Of a stretch of DNA of 64,000 nucleotides, positions 13,903 to 26,106 are shown in pieces; the first letter of the stretch is position 1; each line of letters opens with the position of its first letter. Origin of the DNA: Brevipalpus yothersi (Eukaryota; Arthropoda; Arachnida; Trombidiformes; Tenuipalpidae); contig QZCP01000183.1 in assembly GCA_003956705.1 (NCBI GenBank), positions 1 through 64,000 of the forward strand, written 5' to 3'. Below the pieces are notes generated by a model. The model ran no database searches. It was not told the DNA's origin and saw only the letters and a list, made by a program, of their open reading frames with translations. Both the position numbers and the translations under genes were made by a program.

Positions 13903-15240
13903 TTTCCAACATCATTGGACCTTAAAATGAAGTTTGAATCAATTTACTTTACATTCTTATTTACAACGATTTTCTCATATTCAAGCTTTACATATTTTTT
14001 CTCAGCGAGGTAGCCTTGCTGTAAGTCTTTCGTAAATCGTTTTTCTTTCACCTATACTTAATCCTTTTTGTATATTGTTGAGATACTTCCACACCAATAG
14101 AAAGAGGAAAGTTTTTTGGCTGGAAAATTGCTTTCGCTTTCAACTGTTCTCCATCTGAAAAGTTCAGCTTAAATCTTCCCAATATGGAGAGTAGAGGTAG
14201 GGAAGGCTCATGGTAACAGAACCGAGAAAGAGTTGAAGATTGAATCGAAAATGCAGTCAGTAGGCTAATCAAAATTGAAAGCAGCTTTGATAGAGTGGTG
14301 AGACTAATCCCAACACAAGGAAAAGATTTTCAACATTTAGATGAGATAAATGGATGACATCGAGCATACTGTAAGAGAGCTTTTTGACCTTATTTGTTCA
14401 GTTTCAATGAACTTATCTGAGATCTAAAGGTGAGAAAGGTGAGAGATTGTTCAAGCAGCTCATAACTAATCTGTACTAATGTATTAACATGATCAAATTA
14501 TATGATTCCTAGGAAATGCAAGCCTATGTCTCCTCATGTGTAAAACGGTGACTTCTAGAATTATATTGCAAGCACAAAAAAATTGCTGAGATGGAATTTT
14601 TTTCGCAACATTTCATTTTATCAGCAAATTTTTGCATCTAATTCTTGAATTTAAAAAAATTCTCATCCTTTACAATCGTTTGTGTTGCAGGTTAGATTAT
14701 ATACTCACCAAGAGTTAAGTTTGGAAGAATATTTGGATCACTGTTGATTCTATCCAATGCAAATAGCATTGCTTCCATTCGCTGGATTCCTTTTCCCTCC
14801 TTGATAGCACCACAATGATGAGTTTCATTACCAGAATCGTGCATAGGAAAAAGTCCACCAATAATAATGTCACCCGGTAGCTTAACCTCACGAGCTTCCG
14901 GTTTATTATGCTTTGGACTGGAATATCGATACACAGAGGTAGGACTTGCACCATAACTACTATCACTAACAGTAAAAATTGAACGTTTAGCGTGACTTTT
15001 GAGCTGATGAAAAGGAATTTTTACATTTAAATTACTGATATCAATTATTTGATTCAATTTCAAAAAATTACTACTAGGAAAAATTGGTTCTTTGGATAAC
15101 TTTTTCGAATACGGCCAAGGGTCAGAAAATTTTGTTCTTGAGCTATTTATCGAAACAGTAATGCCTGAAAATGCGAATAACAATAATAATAACGATGTGA
15201 TTAAAATAAAATGACTGTGATCCATTATGCTCAACTTCAT
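3348..15240 (-). CDS. Metabotropic glutamate receptor, group III-like, N-terminal part (5 exons)
   Basis: Class C GPCR that senses extracellular glutamate at synapses; only the ligand-binding (Venus-flytrap) part is in the window. Exons on the minus strand: 15240-14709, 9363-9140, 7106-6593, 5295-5140, 3572-3348, all with GT-AG borders and phases 1,0,1,1,1, giving about 550 residues. The start is the ATG at 15240 (another in frame at 15225), followed by a hydrophobic signal peptide. The receptor core begins near residue 120 with LPGDIIIGGLFP, then INSDPNILPNLTLG, LDTCSRDTYALEQ, the Ser-rich GAASSSVS loop, VPPDNFQAQVMVDIVKL, GEYGERG, GSDSWG, AITILPKR and YEQEG...DAVYALAHAIH. The Ser, Thr, Tyr and Asp positions that hold the glutamate backbone in this family are present. 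The QQE-ILPKR and YEQEG segments resemble mGluR4/7/8 more than group I. The stretch before the core is about 75 residues longer than in vertebrate receptors. The gene is cut by the left edge. Confidence 0.9.
3799..3821. repeat. (GA)n microsatellite, short
   Basis: AG run of about 23 bp in the mGluR intron between the exons at 3572 and 5140. Confidence 0.85.
7769..7821. repeat. (CT)n microsatellite
   Basis: CT run of about 52 bp in the mGluR intron between 7106 and 9140. It is read as an ER dipeptide ORF on the minus strand, which is an artefact. Confidence 0.95.
8018..8072. repeat. (GA)n microsatellite
   Basis: AG run of about 55 bp only 200 bp from the CT run at 7769-7821. The two are in inverse orientation and could pair as an imperfect hairpin. 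Confidence 0.95.
10552..10627. repeat. (CT)n followed by (CTTT)n microsatellite
   Basis: A CT run of about 55 bp passes directly into four to five CTTT tetranucleotides. It lies in the long first mGluR intron (9364-14708). Confidence 0.95.
13682..13728. repeat. (GA)n microsatellite
   Basis: AG run of about 47 bp in mGluR intron 1, about 110 bp before an inverse CT run. Confidence 0.95.
13839..13902. repeat. Interrupted (CT)n microsatellite
   Basis: CT run broken at regular intervals by TTT, making an imperfect higher-order repeat of 12-14 bp units. It is opposite in orientation to the GA run at 13682-13728. Confidence 0.9.
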
Positions 15241-17714
15241 AAAGCTATCACAGGAGATGAAGATACAATGATGATCGAATGCTGACAAGAGAATAACTTT
15301 TGATCGAACTAGAAAAACTCTATAAACGACTCAGATACCTTTCGGGAAATCCTTGGCCGAAAAATGTGCCTCCATCTTCTATGATCCATTCGAACTCAAC
15401 AATATTCCTGGGAAATCATCAGATGGCAGGTCTTTTGCGATACCGAATTCGAGGTATTCCTGGAATTCTAGCGACTCTTTGGGCTCCCTATATTGTAGCA
15501 ATAACCGATGAGCATTCTTGTTCATTCTTGATGGATTCAAGAAATAAGACCATAAAAGTTTCAAAAAATGTATAAAGTATTCATTTGTCTAACTATTGTA
15601 GAACAGATGTGTGAAGGAATCAGGTACAATCACTGATTGAAATTTTTTGTTCACTCTACAAAAATTGATTCAATGCTTTTCATCTTTCTGAGACTGAATT
15701 TTCCATTCAATCGATTTCCAATTCATTAGAGTTATAAATATCAATACCTGAAAGAATGAACCTAACAAATCAAGCTCAAAAAGAATGGTTAAAATATAGA
15801 GAAGCCTTCGGCAACTTCCGATTGAACATTATATCAATTAAGTAGAGTAGATCATTTATATGCTGTTGGTAAACTGATTAAACATTCGCTCTATATAATA
15901 TTCAAATCAATGAGAGATGTGTTCGCTAAATGAGAGGTTGAGTTTCTTAGCCATTTGCATTGTTCCGGAAAATATGGAGCTACAATCTGATGAATATCTC
16001 AACTGCCAGACTCAGCCCTGCTTGTTGGGGAGAAAAAGTTTAAGATGCTATTCTGATGGATTTGAGATGATGATGTCAATGAAAGCCAATGAAGAAAAAA
16101 GAAAAAAAGAAAGAGAGATAGAAGCCATCCTCTAGCTAGAGAAAAAATTTATTCTCATGATGTTATGACATGGGCATCAGAATTGTTGACATTCTTTGAT
16201 AGCTCTAATAAAACGAAAAAAGAACGATGAGTAGACAATGGATTAAACAACATGTCCATGGTAGATAAAAAATGTCAGAACCTCGAGTTATGTTTTGTAG
16301 TACCTATAAGAAATTGAACATTCTTACTTGATGACGAGTTTCTGTCAGTCACACAAACCTAATTAGCCCTATACAAAAAATATAATGCGCAACAATCTAT
16401 TCAATTTATTTATTGCAATTTTTGTTATATCTAAATCGTGTTGAGAGAGGAAATTTTAGTTGGAATTCGATAAAATGATTCACAAATATCAGTCTTTTCA
16501 TTTTTTTATATTCAAAGATTACAATCGTTTGAGCGGTAATACATGCCTTCTACAGGATTTTGAGAGAAATATCATCCAGAGATACCAAAAAAACTTTTGA
16601 TTCAAGTTTTTAGCACTGTTCTCGTAGTACACGAATTAGAGTAGAAAAAAATATCGAAAATCATCAACCTGGCCCCAGGCAATAATAGGACAGAAATTTT
16701 GGAATCAATAATGAATGCATCAGATTTTCTTATCAATGAGGCGCTGAGAATACAATGTTCTAAAGAATGCAGTCCTATTACTTTTTTTCCCTCTGTTTGA
16801 TTCACATTTTGATTTTTTCTCTTCCTTTCTAGAATAGCATGACCTATGATCTGAGTATCTAGAGCTCAACTTTGTCCAAAATGATATCAAACTATCTCAA
16901 CCATCTCTCCACCACATGAGGTCTTCTATGCTGGTCAATACAATTTTCCTTTCGGCGAATCATTAAATTTTGAAAGAAAATCAACCATGTTGCTACTATT
17001 TCTGCAGACTCAACAAGAAACCTTAACAATTTCAAGCTTTCACCTCATTTCTAACCAAAGTATCTGAACCAGTCAAATCTATGTGCGCATCCTTTCAAAA
17101 GTGATGAATTTTTCTAATATTAAATTTTTGTCCAAATATCAAAACCAGATAAATTACCAAAAATTTTATCTGTCGTTTACTTGTATGATATAAATGATCG
17201 ATACAAAGCTGAGTGAAATAGATTTTTTTTGAAATAAGGTTCTATTTTCTTATCCTTAACCCCCTCATTTGGCTCTCTCAGTGAGGGTTAATAGCATTGG
17301 ATATGACGCTGTACAAAATTTGGAAAAAGTCCGAGGACGGCTATAGTAGCCAGTTTATCAGAAATGCATCAATCTTATCGCGAAATTGCTGCTTAAGTTA
17401 GAGCTTGGCATTATAGATTTTATAAGACTCGAGGACGCTCAATAATTTTGCTCCGATCTCAATAAATGATCTTGAGTAATTTCATGGCCAAAGATTTTTT
17501 TCCCCACTCAAATATTGAGAAAACTCGGAATATCTCACTTTTTGGGGGGATTGACGAGCCAGTTCAATCAATGATCGAAGAATTGAAAATGAATTTTAAG
17601 TAGCTGCAATCAATAATTCTTCGGGTATTAGATTATTCAGAAGGCATAGTTAAACATGGTAATGGTGATGATTTAGAAGCAGAAGGGTCTGATCAAGGTA
17701 TTATGGAGTCAGTC

Positions 17715-17790
17715 ATAATTCGGGATTCGAACTCTGGAGATTTTGGACTCATAAGCAACGATTTTATCAATCGAGCTATCTCTCAATGAA
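17715..17790 (-). repeat. Degenerate tRNA-like element (possible tRNA-derived SINE or pseudogene)
   Basis: On the minus strand a box A-like motif TAGCTCGATTGATA is followed, about 35 bp on, by a box B-like motif AGTTCGAATCC. This order and spacing are those of a tRNA internal promoter. The anticodon and acceptor stems do not pair, so it is not a working tRNA. It could be a decayed tRNA-derived SINE head. A T-arm-like string of the same kind is also seen at about 21375-21395. Confidence 0.3.
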
Positions 17791-18164
17791 CACGCAAAAT
17801 GAGAACACCCATGTTATATTCCGAAAAGTTAACAATTTCCGTTTGATTCTCATTCATCTAAGATCCTGACATTAATGAAGTCGATACAATCTTGAGAAAA
17901 ACTTCAAAATCCAAAATACTCATGACGAACTCTGATGATTGCACGGAAATATTTCAGTAGAAGAATGAGTCTCTGGGGAATAATTCCTCCTTTTTTGGAA
18001 TCAAAAAATTTGCATGTGTAACAATATCAAATCTTCTTTTCTACATCAAACCTCAAGAAGAACATTCTTTTGCAAATATTTACACAATAGAGAATGATTT
18101 TATAGCATTAAATAAAAGGCGATTATCCGAAATACTTGTGCAATTGAGTACACAGAATAGCTAG

Positions 18165-18170
<6 letters not shown>

Positions 18171-18204
<34 letters not shown>
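18171..18204. repeat. (GA)n microsatellite
   Basis: AG run of about 34 bp, 290 bp upstream of the CARP start codon. Confidence 0.9.
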
Positions 18205-18208
<4 letters not shown>

Positions 18209-18497
18209 TAAGTGAGTAGAGAAAGTGGATAAAAATATCGAAGAGAAAAGATGCGGAGGGAGAAAATCAAACGGATGCTGAGGATGCGGAGAGAGAAGCA
18301 AGTCAATGATTTGCGCCACTTGAGAGCTCAGTTAACCACTTCTTGCTGCTCCTATCGCTGTTTTTCGGAGAGGATTCCTCCGATTGATCTGTTAAAGAAG
18401 TGTTCAGATCTAATCAGTGATTTCAAACTCTTGTGAATTTTTCCGTACATCCCAAAGTCTCGTTGAGAGAGGATCAAATCGTGAAAATCAATTCCTG

Positions 18498-21400
18498 ATG
18501 ACTCTCGGGATGAATTCTTTCGTGAATAAAAATATGAGCCTAAGATATGTGCCGAAAAGAATCTTTCAACACAACGTTCTTGGATTTCTATCTTCCTCCG
18601 TAGTAATAATAATAATAACTTTTTTGCCAATAGTAATGTGTCAATGGGAACATTGGTGGACATATGAAGGAATTTCTGGTGAGTTTTTTAACCAATTATG
18701 CATCAATCTAACTTCCAATTGTTTCGAAAATTTTGATGAGATTAAAAATTCTATTGCAATTATAACTGAACTTTGACTCAGAGTTAGCAATTCAAAATGC
18801 CAATTAACTTAATTCGAGCCATAGATTCTAACTCTTGACTCGTGAAAACTTTTTGTAACTGAAAATTCTTCGAAAGAATCAATAGAGTATCGGTAGAGAA
18901 TGGAAACCTTCGGAAAGATCATTCGTGATTGTTTTGTCAATATTCATTGCCAATAGCTGAACGTGATCTAATAAAAAGAGAGATTTGAGTATACATAAGA
19001 ACTTTAGGTTTTTTATACTATCAGAAGATGAAATGAAAGAGTTAAAAATCACTTCATTAAGCTATTAGGGACAATCGAACGACCATCATTATACTTATTC
19101 CTAAATTCTTTCTACCAAATCTAGGTCCATACTTTTAGTAAGCAAAGCAAAATTGTACTGTATAAGATCCGAGAATACCATGTATAAGTTTGATCGAGAA
19201 TAAAGGTGAGAGAAACATGATGAAAGTGTATTTCAAGTTAGTTTGGTGATCATCAGGCTTTGATGGAATGAAATTTCCTGTTTTCAGAATACTTTACATT
19301 CTGCTTTCATGCTGATGATGTGTTATAGGTAAAAATATTCTGCTTTCCCGAGATGTTTCAGTAGAATAAGAGGAAGAAGGAGGAAGAGAAAGTGAGTGAA
19401 TAATGCCACAGAATATACATTGAAAAATTCTCTCTCTCACATACCCAAGATAGAATGTTGAGAAATAATACACACATCTTCACCATAATCTATTATCAGA
19501 ATCCATAATGATGGGTAAATTTTTTCCCTTATCGTTGCATAAAAATCATGTTCAAACTTTCTTCTTCATCTTTTTCTTCTTCTTCTTCTCTTCATTTGGT
19601 TCTACATGCTCATCGGCAAGGCTGAGATTGATGATGAACACAAATTGTGAGACATTTATACACACAGTTTCGTTTTCTCCATTCTATTGTGGATACACGG
19701 AGGCAAAGTATGCCTACTTCCGGTTGATGAAGTGATGAGGATGAAAGAATCTGTCGCCTAAGTAAACGATGCTAATGACTGCTTTTCCAAGTTTCAGCTT
19801 TCTCATAGATTCGTGATTGGAATGTGATAGAAAGCTGTTGCTTGTGAGAAATATTATAATAATAACAGTTGATCATCAAACATTCGACTGGTAAAGCGAT
19901 ATATTGATGAGTAAGATGACTGTAATAGAATGAAACAATAGGCAGGATTCTCGTTTCAATTGGAGAGAAGCTCCGACTATGAAATTAAAGAGGAGTTCAG
20001 AAACTATTGTCCTGAACTCTTTTGATTTGATATCAGTAGATTGCAGTCATTCCTGATCCAACATTATTTTTCTCAATCCCAACTGCATTGAACCCTTTCA
20101 AAATATGTGAAAAAGGCTAGGAAGTGGATATTTTGAGAAGATTTTCCAATGAATTAGCTAATGATAATACATACTCAGTTAATTGTTTTTGACCCAATCA
20201 GAATGAATCATCGGATGAGTTCAGTTTGAATCATCAACTGTGAATAATCGAGAGGAATGTACCGATAGCATACAAGAGTGTTGAGCATTATTGGACGATT
20301 CTGGAAGAAACTATGAAAAAATTGACTAAAATTCTGCAAATACAGGAACAACCCCTCAAACATCAAATATCTCGAGACGAAAAGAATTCCTGCTCGCTTT
20401 TTGATTCAAAGCTCAGACAAACAATGGAAATATTGATCATCAAGTTGTTGTGAGAGAAGAGAGAGATAGAAAGAAAAATCAAGGCAATGATTGCAAATAA
20501 CTTTCTGATAATGAATCCAAGTTATTTGCATCTTCTCAACAGAATGGCTCCAAGTTATTGAGGATAGATTTCTTCTCTCTCTCTCTCTCTCCATTCACTT
20601 TCCACTGGAGGTGATAATCGTGGTGCGAATGTATGTGTGTTTATGGTGAGCATGAGAAAGTTTCATCAATAAGTGGTCAACATGAAGCTCCAAAAGTGCA
20701 AGTAATTTGGCTTCAAATGATAAGAGATAGGTGATTGACGGGTAAATGAAAATAGGAGTATTCCGAGAAAGTGGAAAGAGAAACCAATATTGAGCACAAT
20801 AATCTCGATGGACAAGTGAGCCTGTTGAGTGGAACTGGATGCTTCAGAACAATCCCAGCCATTCCCTATTCCTCAAGAGATGCACAATGTCTGCCTGTTA
20901 TCAATGAAAATCTGAATGAGCTAGGTCAGTAGTGATCCAAATTGTCGCGATTGTTATCTTAACTAGTTCAAGTTCTAGGTGTTAGAAGGTTTGAGAATCT
21001 GAATCTCTTACCAGATATTGAAAACAGGAACTCACTATTTTGAGGCTCCTGACTTTTGATAAAAGATTTAAATTTGCAGCGAACTAGGATGAACTTTTGT
21101 TTCTGTCTGGAGAGTGAATATTTCTTTCAGATAATGATGTTATTTTCCACCATTATCTAGATTTCATCATATTCTGACATTCTATCTCGAAACAATTAGT
21201 TGAATTGGTAATATCTTAATAATCTAAATAGTCCAAACCAATTAATTCGGACAATTTCTCAACTTAAACCAATATTTCATGTTTCTCACTCATGAACATC
21301 AAATAAACCTAAGATTATTTAGCTTAACCCTCCACAATCAAGTACACTTTTAGCAGCTTAGACTAAAGTATCAGGCTCCGGTCAGGATTCGAACTCACCA

Positions 21401-23902
21401 TGTGACATTAGACAGAAGAAACATTTCGATTTAAGTTTCTTGACTTTATCGACTTCTCCATTGGGTGAGAAGTTTCATAAAATGAAGTGAAATTTTCATT
21501 TGATTATGAATTTTTCAGATTCTTGCAATGAACCAGCATTGAAGAAACAAAGAAAAAAAATTGGTGGTAAAGAATGACTCAAATTGTCAAAATGAATTTC
21601 TTTTTGTTTCCACGTAGAAGCAATTACCTTCATCTCTTGCCAATAAATTTCTATCGAATAAATATTTATCCATGCTAGCAATTGAGCTGATAGACTTGAA
21701 GATACCTTGCAAAAACTAGGAAAATATCAGCGCATACCTGAAGTAATATTAAAATAGTGAATCAAAGAGATAGGTACTTGGTAGACCTAGGGACCGAGAT
21801 AACCTCAAATCACGTTAAGTCAATGACTCTCAATGTTTGAAACTTATAAATACGGCATCATAAGTAAAAAATAAGTTTCTCATAGAAAATATCAAAAAAA
21901 TTCTAGCCAAAATGGTCAGTTTCAGGCGAGTTTCTTGAAGCAAAATCTCTCCAAACCTTTATTTATGAAGTCAATCTTGAGAAAAGTATAGTTAGATATT
22001 TATAAAATTCTTTGCAGAAGATATACCTCCACTCAGCTTTCTCAACAAACTTATTCATGAATCTATGAAACAGGAATCATTTCCATCTGATTTACTTGTT
22101 TCTCAAATGGTATCATTATTTTGAGAAGTGGCCAAAAAGAAGGGAAACAAATTCAAAGAAAGGAGAACAAACTCGTTAATCATTGATAATAGTTGAGCTT
22201 GGGCAATGTGAGGTATGCAGGATGAAAGATTGAAAAGAGAGAGAGAGAGAAAGAGAAAGGAAAACAAGAAATCGAATCACGATTGGTTGAATAGACCAGA
22301 GGAAATCAATGTAATGTGTTGGTCCAAATTTGGTTTACAAATGCTTTCCCATATCTTACCGATAGCTTTGAGTTAGCCTTGTTGCTCGAGAGTTTATGGG
22401 CATCAATTCTTGGGCAAAGAAGAGAGGCTCACACACAAATGGTAGAATATTTTCTCTCTCCAAATGGAACATTTACATAATATTTGTCACCATCATTATG
22501 ACTTTTCCCCTATTGGCTTGACAATTTCAGGAAACAATCAGCATTGTTCTTTGTTGCTCAAATGGTGCTTCAAACTTGCCGAATCGGTCGAGATGGGCTC
22601 CTTCGAATGAGCTTTGAATGGTACTCCTGGAATACTTTTGTTTCACAGAATGCTCGCATGTTTCTTCGAACAGGCCAATAAGTCCCTTGAAATCGTCTCA
22701 AAAGCATCAATATTCTTTTTACCAAACTTTCGTCCTCGTGAAAGTTTATTCTATCAATTCACTGAACATGAATCGTTTTATTCTGGAGAAAGAATCCGTC
22801 TAGGATGATACCTTAGAATAATCATTTGTTACCTAGAATAGCCAAACTGAATTGAGCAAACTATTCTAAAATTTGAAAATATTCAACAAAGAGTTGATTC
22901 GTGAAAAAAATCCTCTGAGAGCATAAAACGATGAAGATCATTCTTCTCTCGGAATTTTCCAGATAGCATTTTTTGGTTACCCTTTGTCGACTCATGACCG
23001 GCTTGATGACAGCTACTTTGCATTGAAGAAGTTCATGAAGAGCTACTATTTTAGACATCAGCTCTACCAATGGGCAAATGCAACTAGAATTCTGGCAAGT
23101 TTTATCAACATAATACTGAGAAGCTAGATTTTCTCCATCTTCATTCTCGTTTGATTAATGATTTAATCGTAAAAAGAGTACTAATTAGCATAGCTATGTG
23201 AGATGAGGTTCGAAGCCTATGCTTTTCCTTGAAGCACTTTTTTCATCAAAGTGATCAACTAATTCAGACTTAGACCAGTCAAGCTCGTCTAGATATGTTA
23301 CGCAAAGCATCAGTTTTCAAAGAGAAAGAGAGAAAAAAAATTCAAGTATCACTACCTACAACTGCTTCACATCCTTCCGCATTCAAGCTTAGCTCTACTC
23401 ACAATTGATGCCAACTGGTGGGAGGAGAAGACATTCTCCGATAAAGTGAGGATTAAACGTAAATCTACCCACTTGAAGATTTTACGAATTTTCTGCAAAA
23501 TTCCCGAGGGTAAACAGAAATTCAAGCTATTTGAACAATTCTAAATGGATGCTTGGATAGCGAAAAAAAATTGTCAACCATCCAGATGACGACTCTCTTT
23601 CTTTTTCTCTCTCTCTCTCTCTCTCTCTTTTCATGATCGCTCATCATTTCTTCTCCTATTGTTTGGATTCAATAGACTATTTGTGACACCAATTGACCGG
23701 AGAGTAATTGTGCTACTGAATCAGAAGCACAATTCGTCCCGCTGACCAGGCCATTCATTATCCAATTCATGTATAGCACATGGTAAATGATTAGCCGTGA
23801 GGAAGTGGAAGAGGAAAATATCCTCAAAGTAGTCACTTTTATCCTCCCTCTTTTCCATGATGAGGCTGATGATGAGAAAAAGAAAAGGAGAAACTACGAA
23901 AT

Positions 23903-23947
<45 letters not shown>

Positions 23948-24932
23948 GGATAAAATGAGAGTCACCCAAGAGCTTTATTCCTTTGGCATTCTATTTGCTT
24001 CTCATCACTACCATAATCATCAACGTCAATACATGGGTCTCTAATAGTGATTGTTGATAGAAGAATCGGAGGGAGTGAAAAAATCAATATGGATACCATT
24101 GTTAGCCTGTTACTGGAGGCTATCAGAGAAAGAGAAGTGCTCATTGAATGATATGAATTTGAAAGCGCAATTTTCTGATCGAACATGTATGAGAGAATAA
24201 GGCGAAAAAATAACTTTCTTCCAACAGAATTTGTAACATTTAAAAACCGAATCTTTCTCTCTCTCTTTCTTCGATTCTCTTTTCTCAAAATTCTTCTTCT
24301 CTTTATACACTTTTTCGTAGGACCAAAATTTTGGGGACGCTTAAATCGTAACTGGATACTTTGTAACATAGGTCGTCGACAATCACCTATTGACATTGAT
24401 CCCAGTTCTTTACTGTTTGATCCCATGCTTGGTCCACTCCAATTAATCGGAGATCATGTAAGTGACCATTAGATGTTCCACAGTGTTACTGATAGCCGAT
24501 GACTTCTTTTCCTTATTCTTTTACTTCTTTCCCTTCTTCTCTCGGGATAACCATCATCATCTTCACACCACCCAGTAGTTCTCTCTTTCTATTTTCCTTT
24601 CTCTTCGACCGAGATCGACCCCTCAGTCCTAGAGCCTGCTACCAATGTCATCTCCAAATCCTTCTGGATATGGTGTATACCATATTGATGATATGGATTC
24701 TGGGGAACAAAGAATAGTCTACAATATATATTGTCCGCTTGTGTCTGCCAATTTTGTTGGGCTCTTCTTCTTCATCCTTTTTCCTTTTCTTCGTCTTCTT
24801 CTTCTTTCTCTTCTTCCACTTTCCACGATGATGAAGATACTTTGTTTGTATTGAAGAAGAACAGTTGAGAAAAGCAGCATCATTTTTCATTTGCTTTCTA
24901 TCATTTTCCATGAGACTCAATCTACATTCCTT

Positions 24933-25006
<74 letters not shown>

Positions 25007-26044
25007 GGTTCTCTCTGTCTTGGGTATTATTTTTGTTTCATCTTCTCAATATACACAAGATAATTTCTATTGTCTTGAGCATACTTTTGATGATACCAAT
25101 TTTTCACTTCAAACTTTTATCTCCCTTTTATTTTCTTTATCTCTACCAGGTTAATGGTAACTTAATTAACACAGGACAAGGAATACTATTCAAAGTTTTG
25201 CATGATAAACATCAACATGGACACTCAAGCCAGCAACAATCATCACACAGTGGTGAATCAGATTCACGTTCTGTTACTCTAATAGACGGTCCATTGACCT
25301 ATCGATACACTTTGGATCATATAAGTTTCCACTATGGACGAAATCAGTCGAAAGGTTCTGAGCATACCATAGATGGTTCTCAGTTACCGGGTGAAATTCA
25401 ACTGTATGCCTATAATTCTCAATTATATAATTCATGGGATGAAGCTTCCAACAGAGCTCATGGTGTGGTAGCTGTTTCCATTCTTCTACAAGCAACTTTA
25501 GATCCCAATTTAACCAACTCTCAGCTGAAAAAGTTGACTCTCGCTTTGAAGAATATCACTACTAAGGGTGAGTATATTCAAGGTGTAGATCCAATTCAAG
25601 ATCCAATCAATCATTCCAATTCCAATAGATAGTACTCAAACATTCCCTCAAAGTGGTACTTCTTCGATCTATTTCCGTTATTCAGTTCATTCATGTCACT
25701 TCGCATGTTGAGTTTAAATCAGCTCAAGCTTTCAAAAGCTGAAAATGGATTCTTCTCATAGTTTAGAGCGTGTATACTTTCTCTAGATGACATTTTAATA
25801 TCTTGTTGGAGCTTTAATCCACCCATTTCAACAGTTTTCTTGGTTTTTCAATTCTCTTTTTGTATTCCTTTTTCTCTATCACTCTCATTTTACACACAGT
25901 TTACTATCCTTCTTTTTCACATGTTTTGCTTGATTCACTTCCTCCCTCTTCCTTGCTGAGATTTGTTTATTTTCATGCACTTCAATTTCAAAAGAGAGAG
26001 AATAAAACAAATTAAGCATGCAACAATTCGTGCAGAATTCAAAT

Positions 26045-26106
<62 letters not shown>

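Larger units (their letters stand above)
15289..18497. other. Intergenic region between mGluR and CARP genes
   Basis: The two genes are transcribed away from each other, so both 5' ends and their promoters should lie in this 3.2 kb. I see no convincing exon. A tRNA-like degenerate element is present near 17715-17790 and a GA tract at 18171-18204. Confidence 0.5.

Noticed and set aside
23195..23235. GGTTCGAAGCC, box B-like, considered as a tRNA
   Set aside because: No box A at the right distance and no cloverleaf.
24865..25149. Upstream extension of CARP exon 3 through the CT tract
   Set aside because: A good acceptor at 25149 and direct continuity with exon 2 (GDH then VNG) place the border there.
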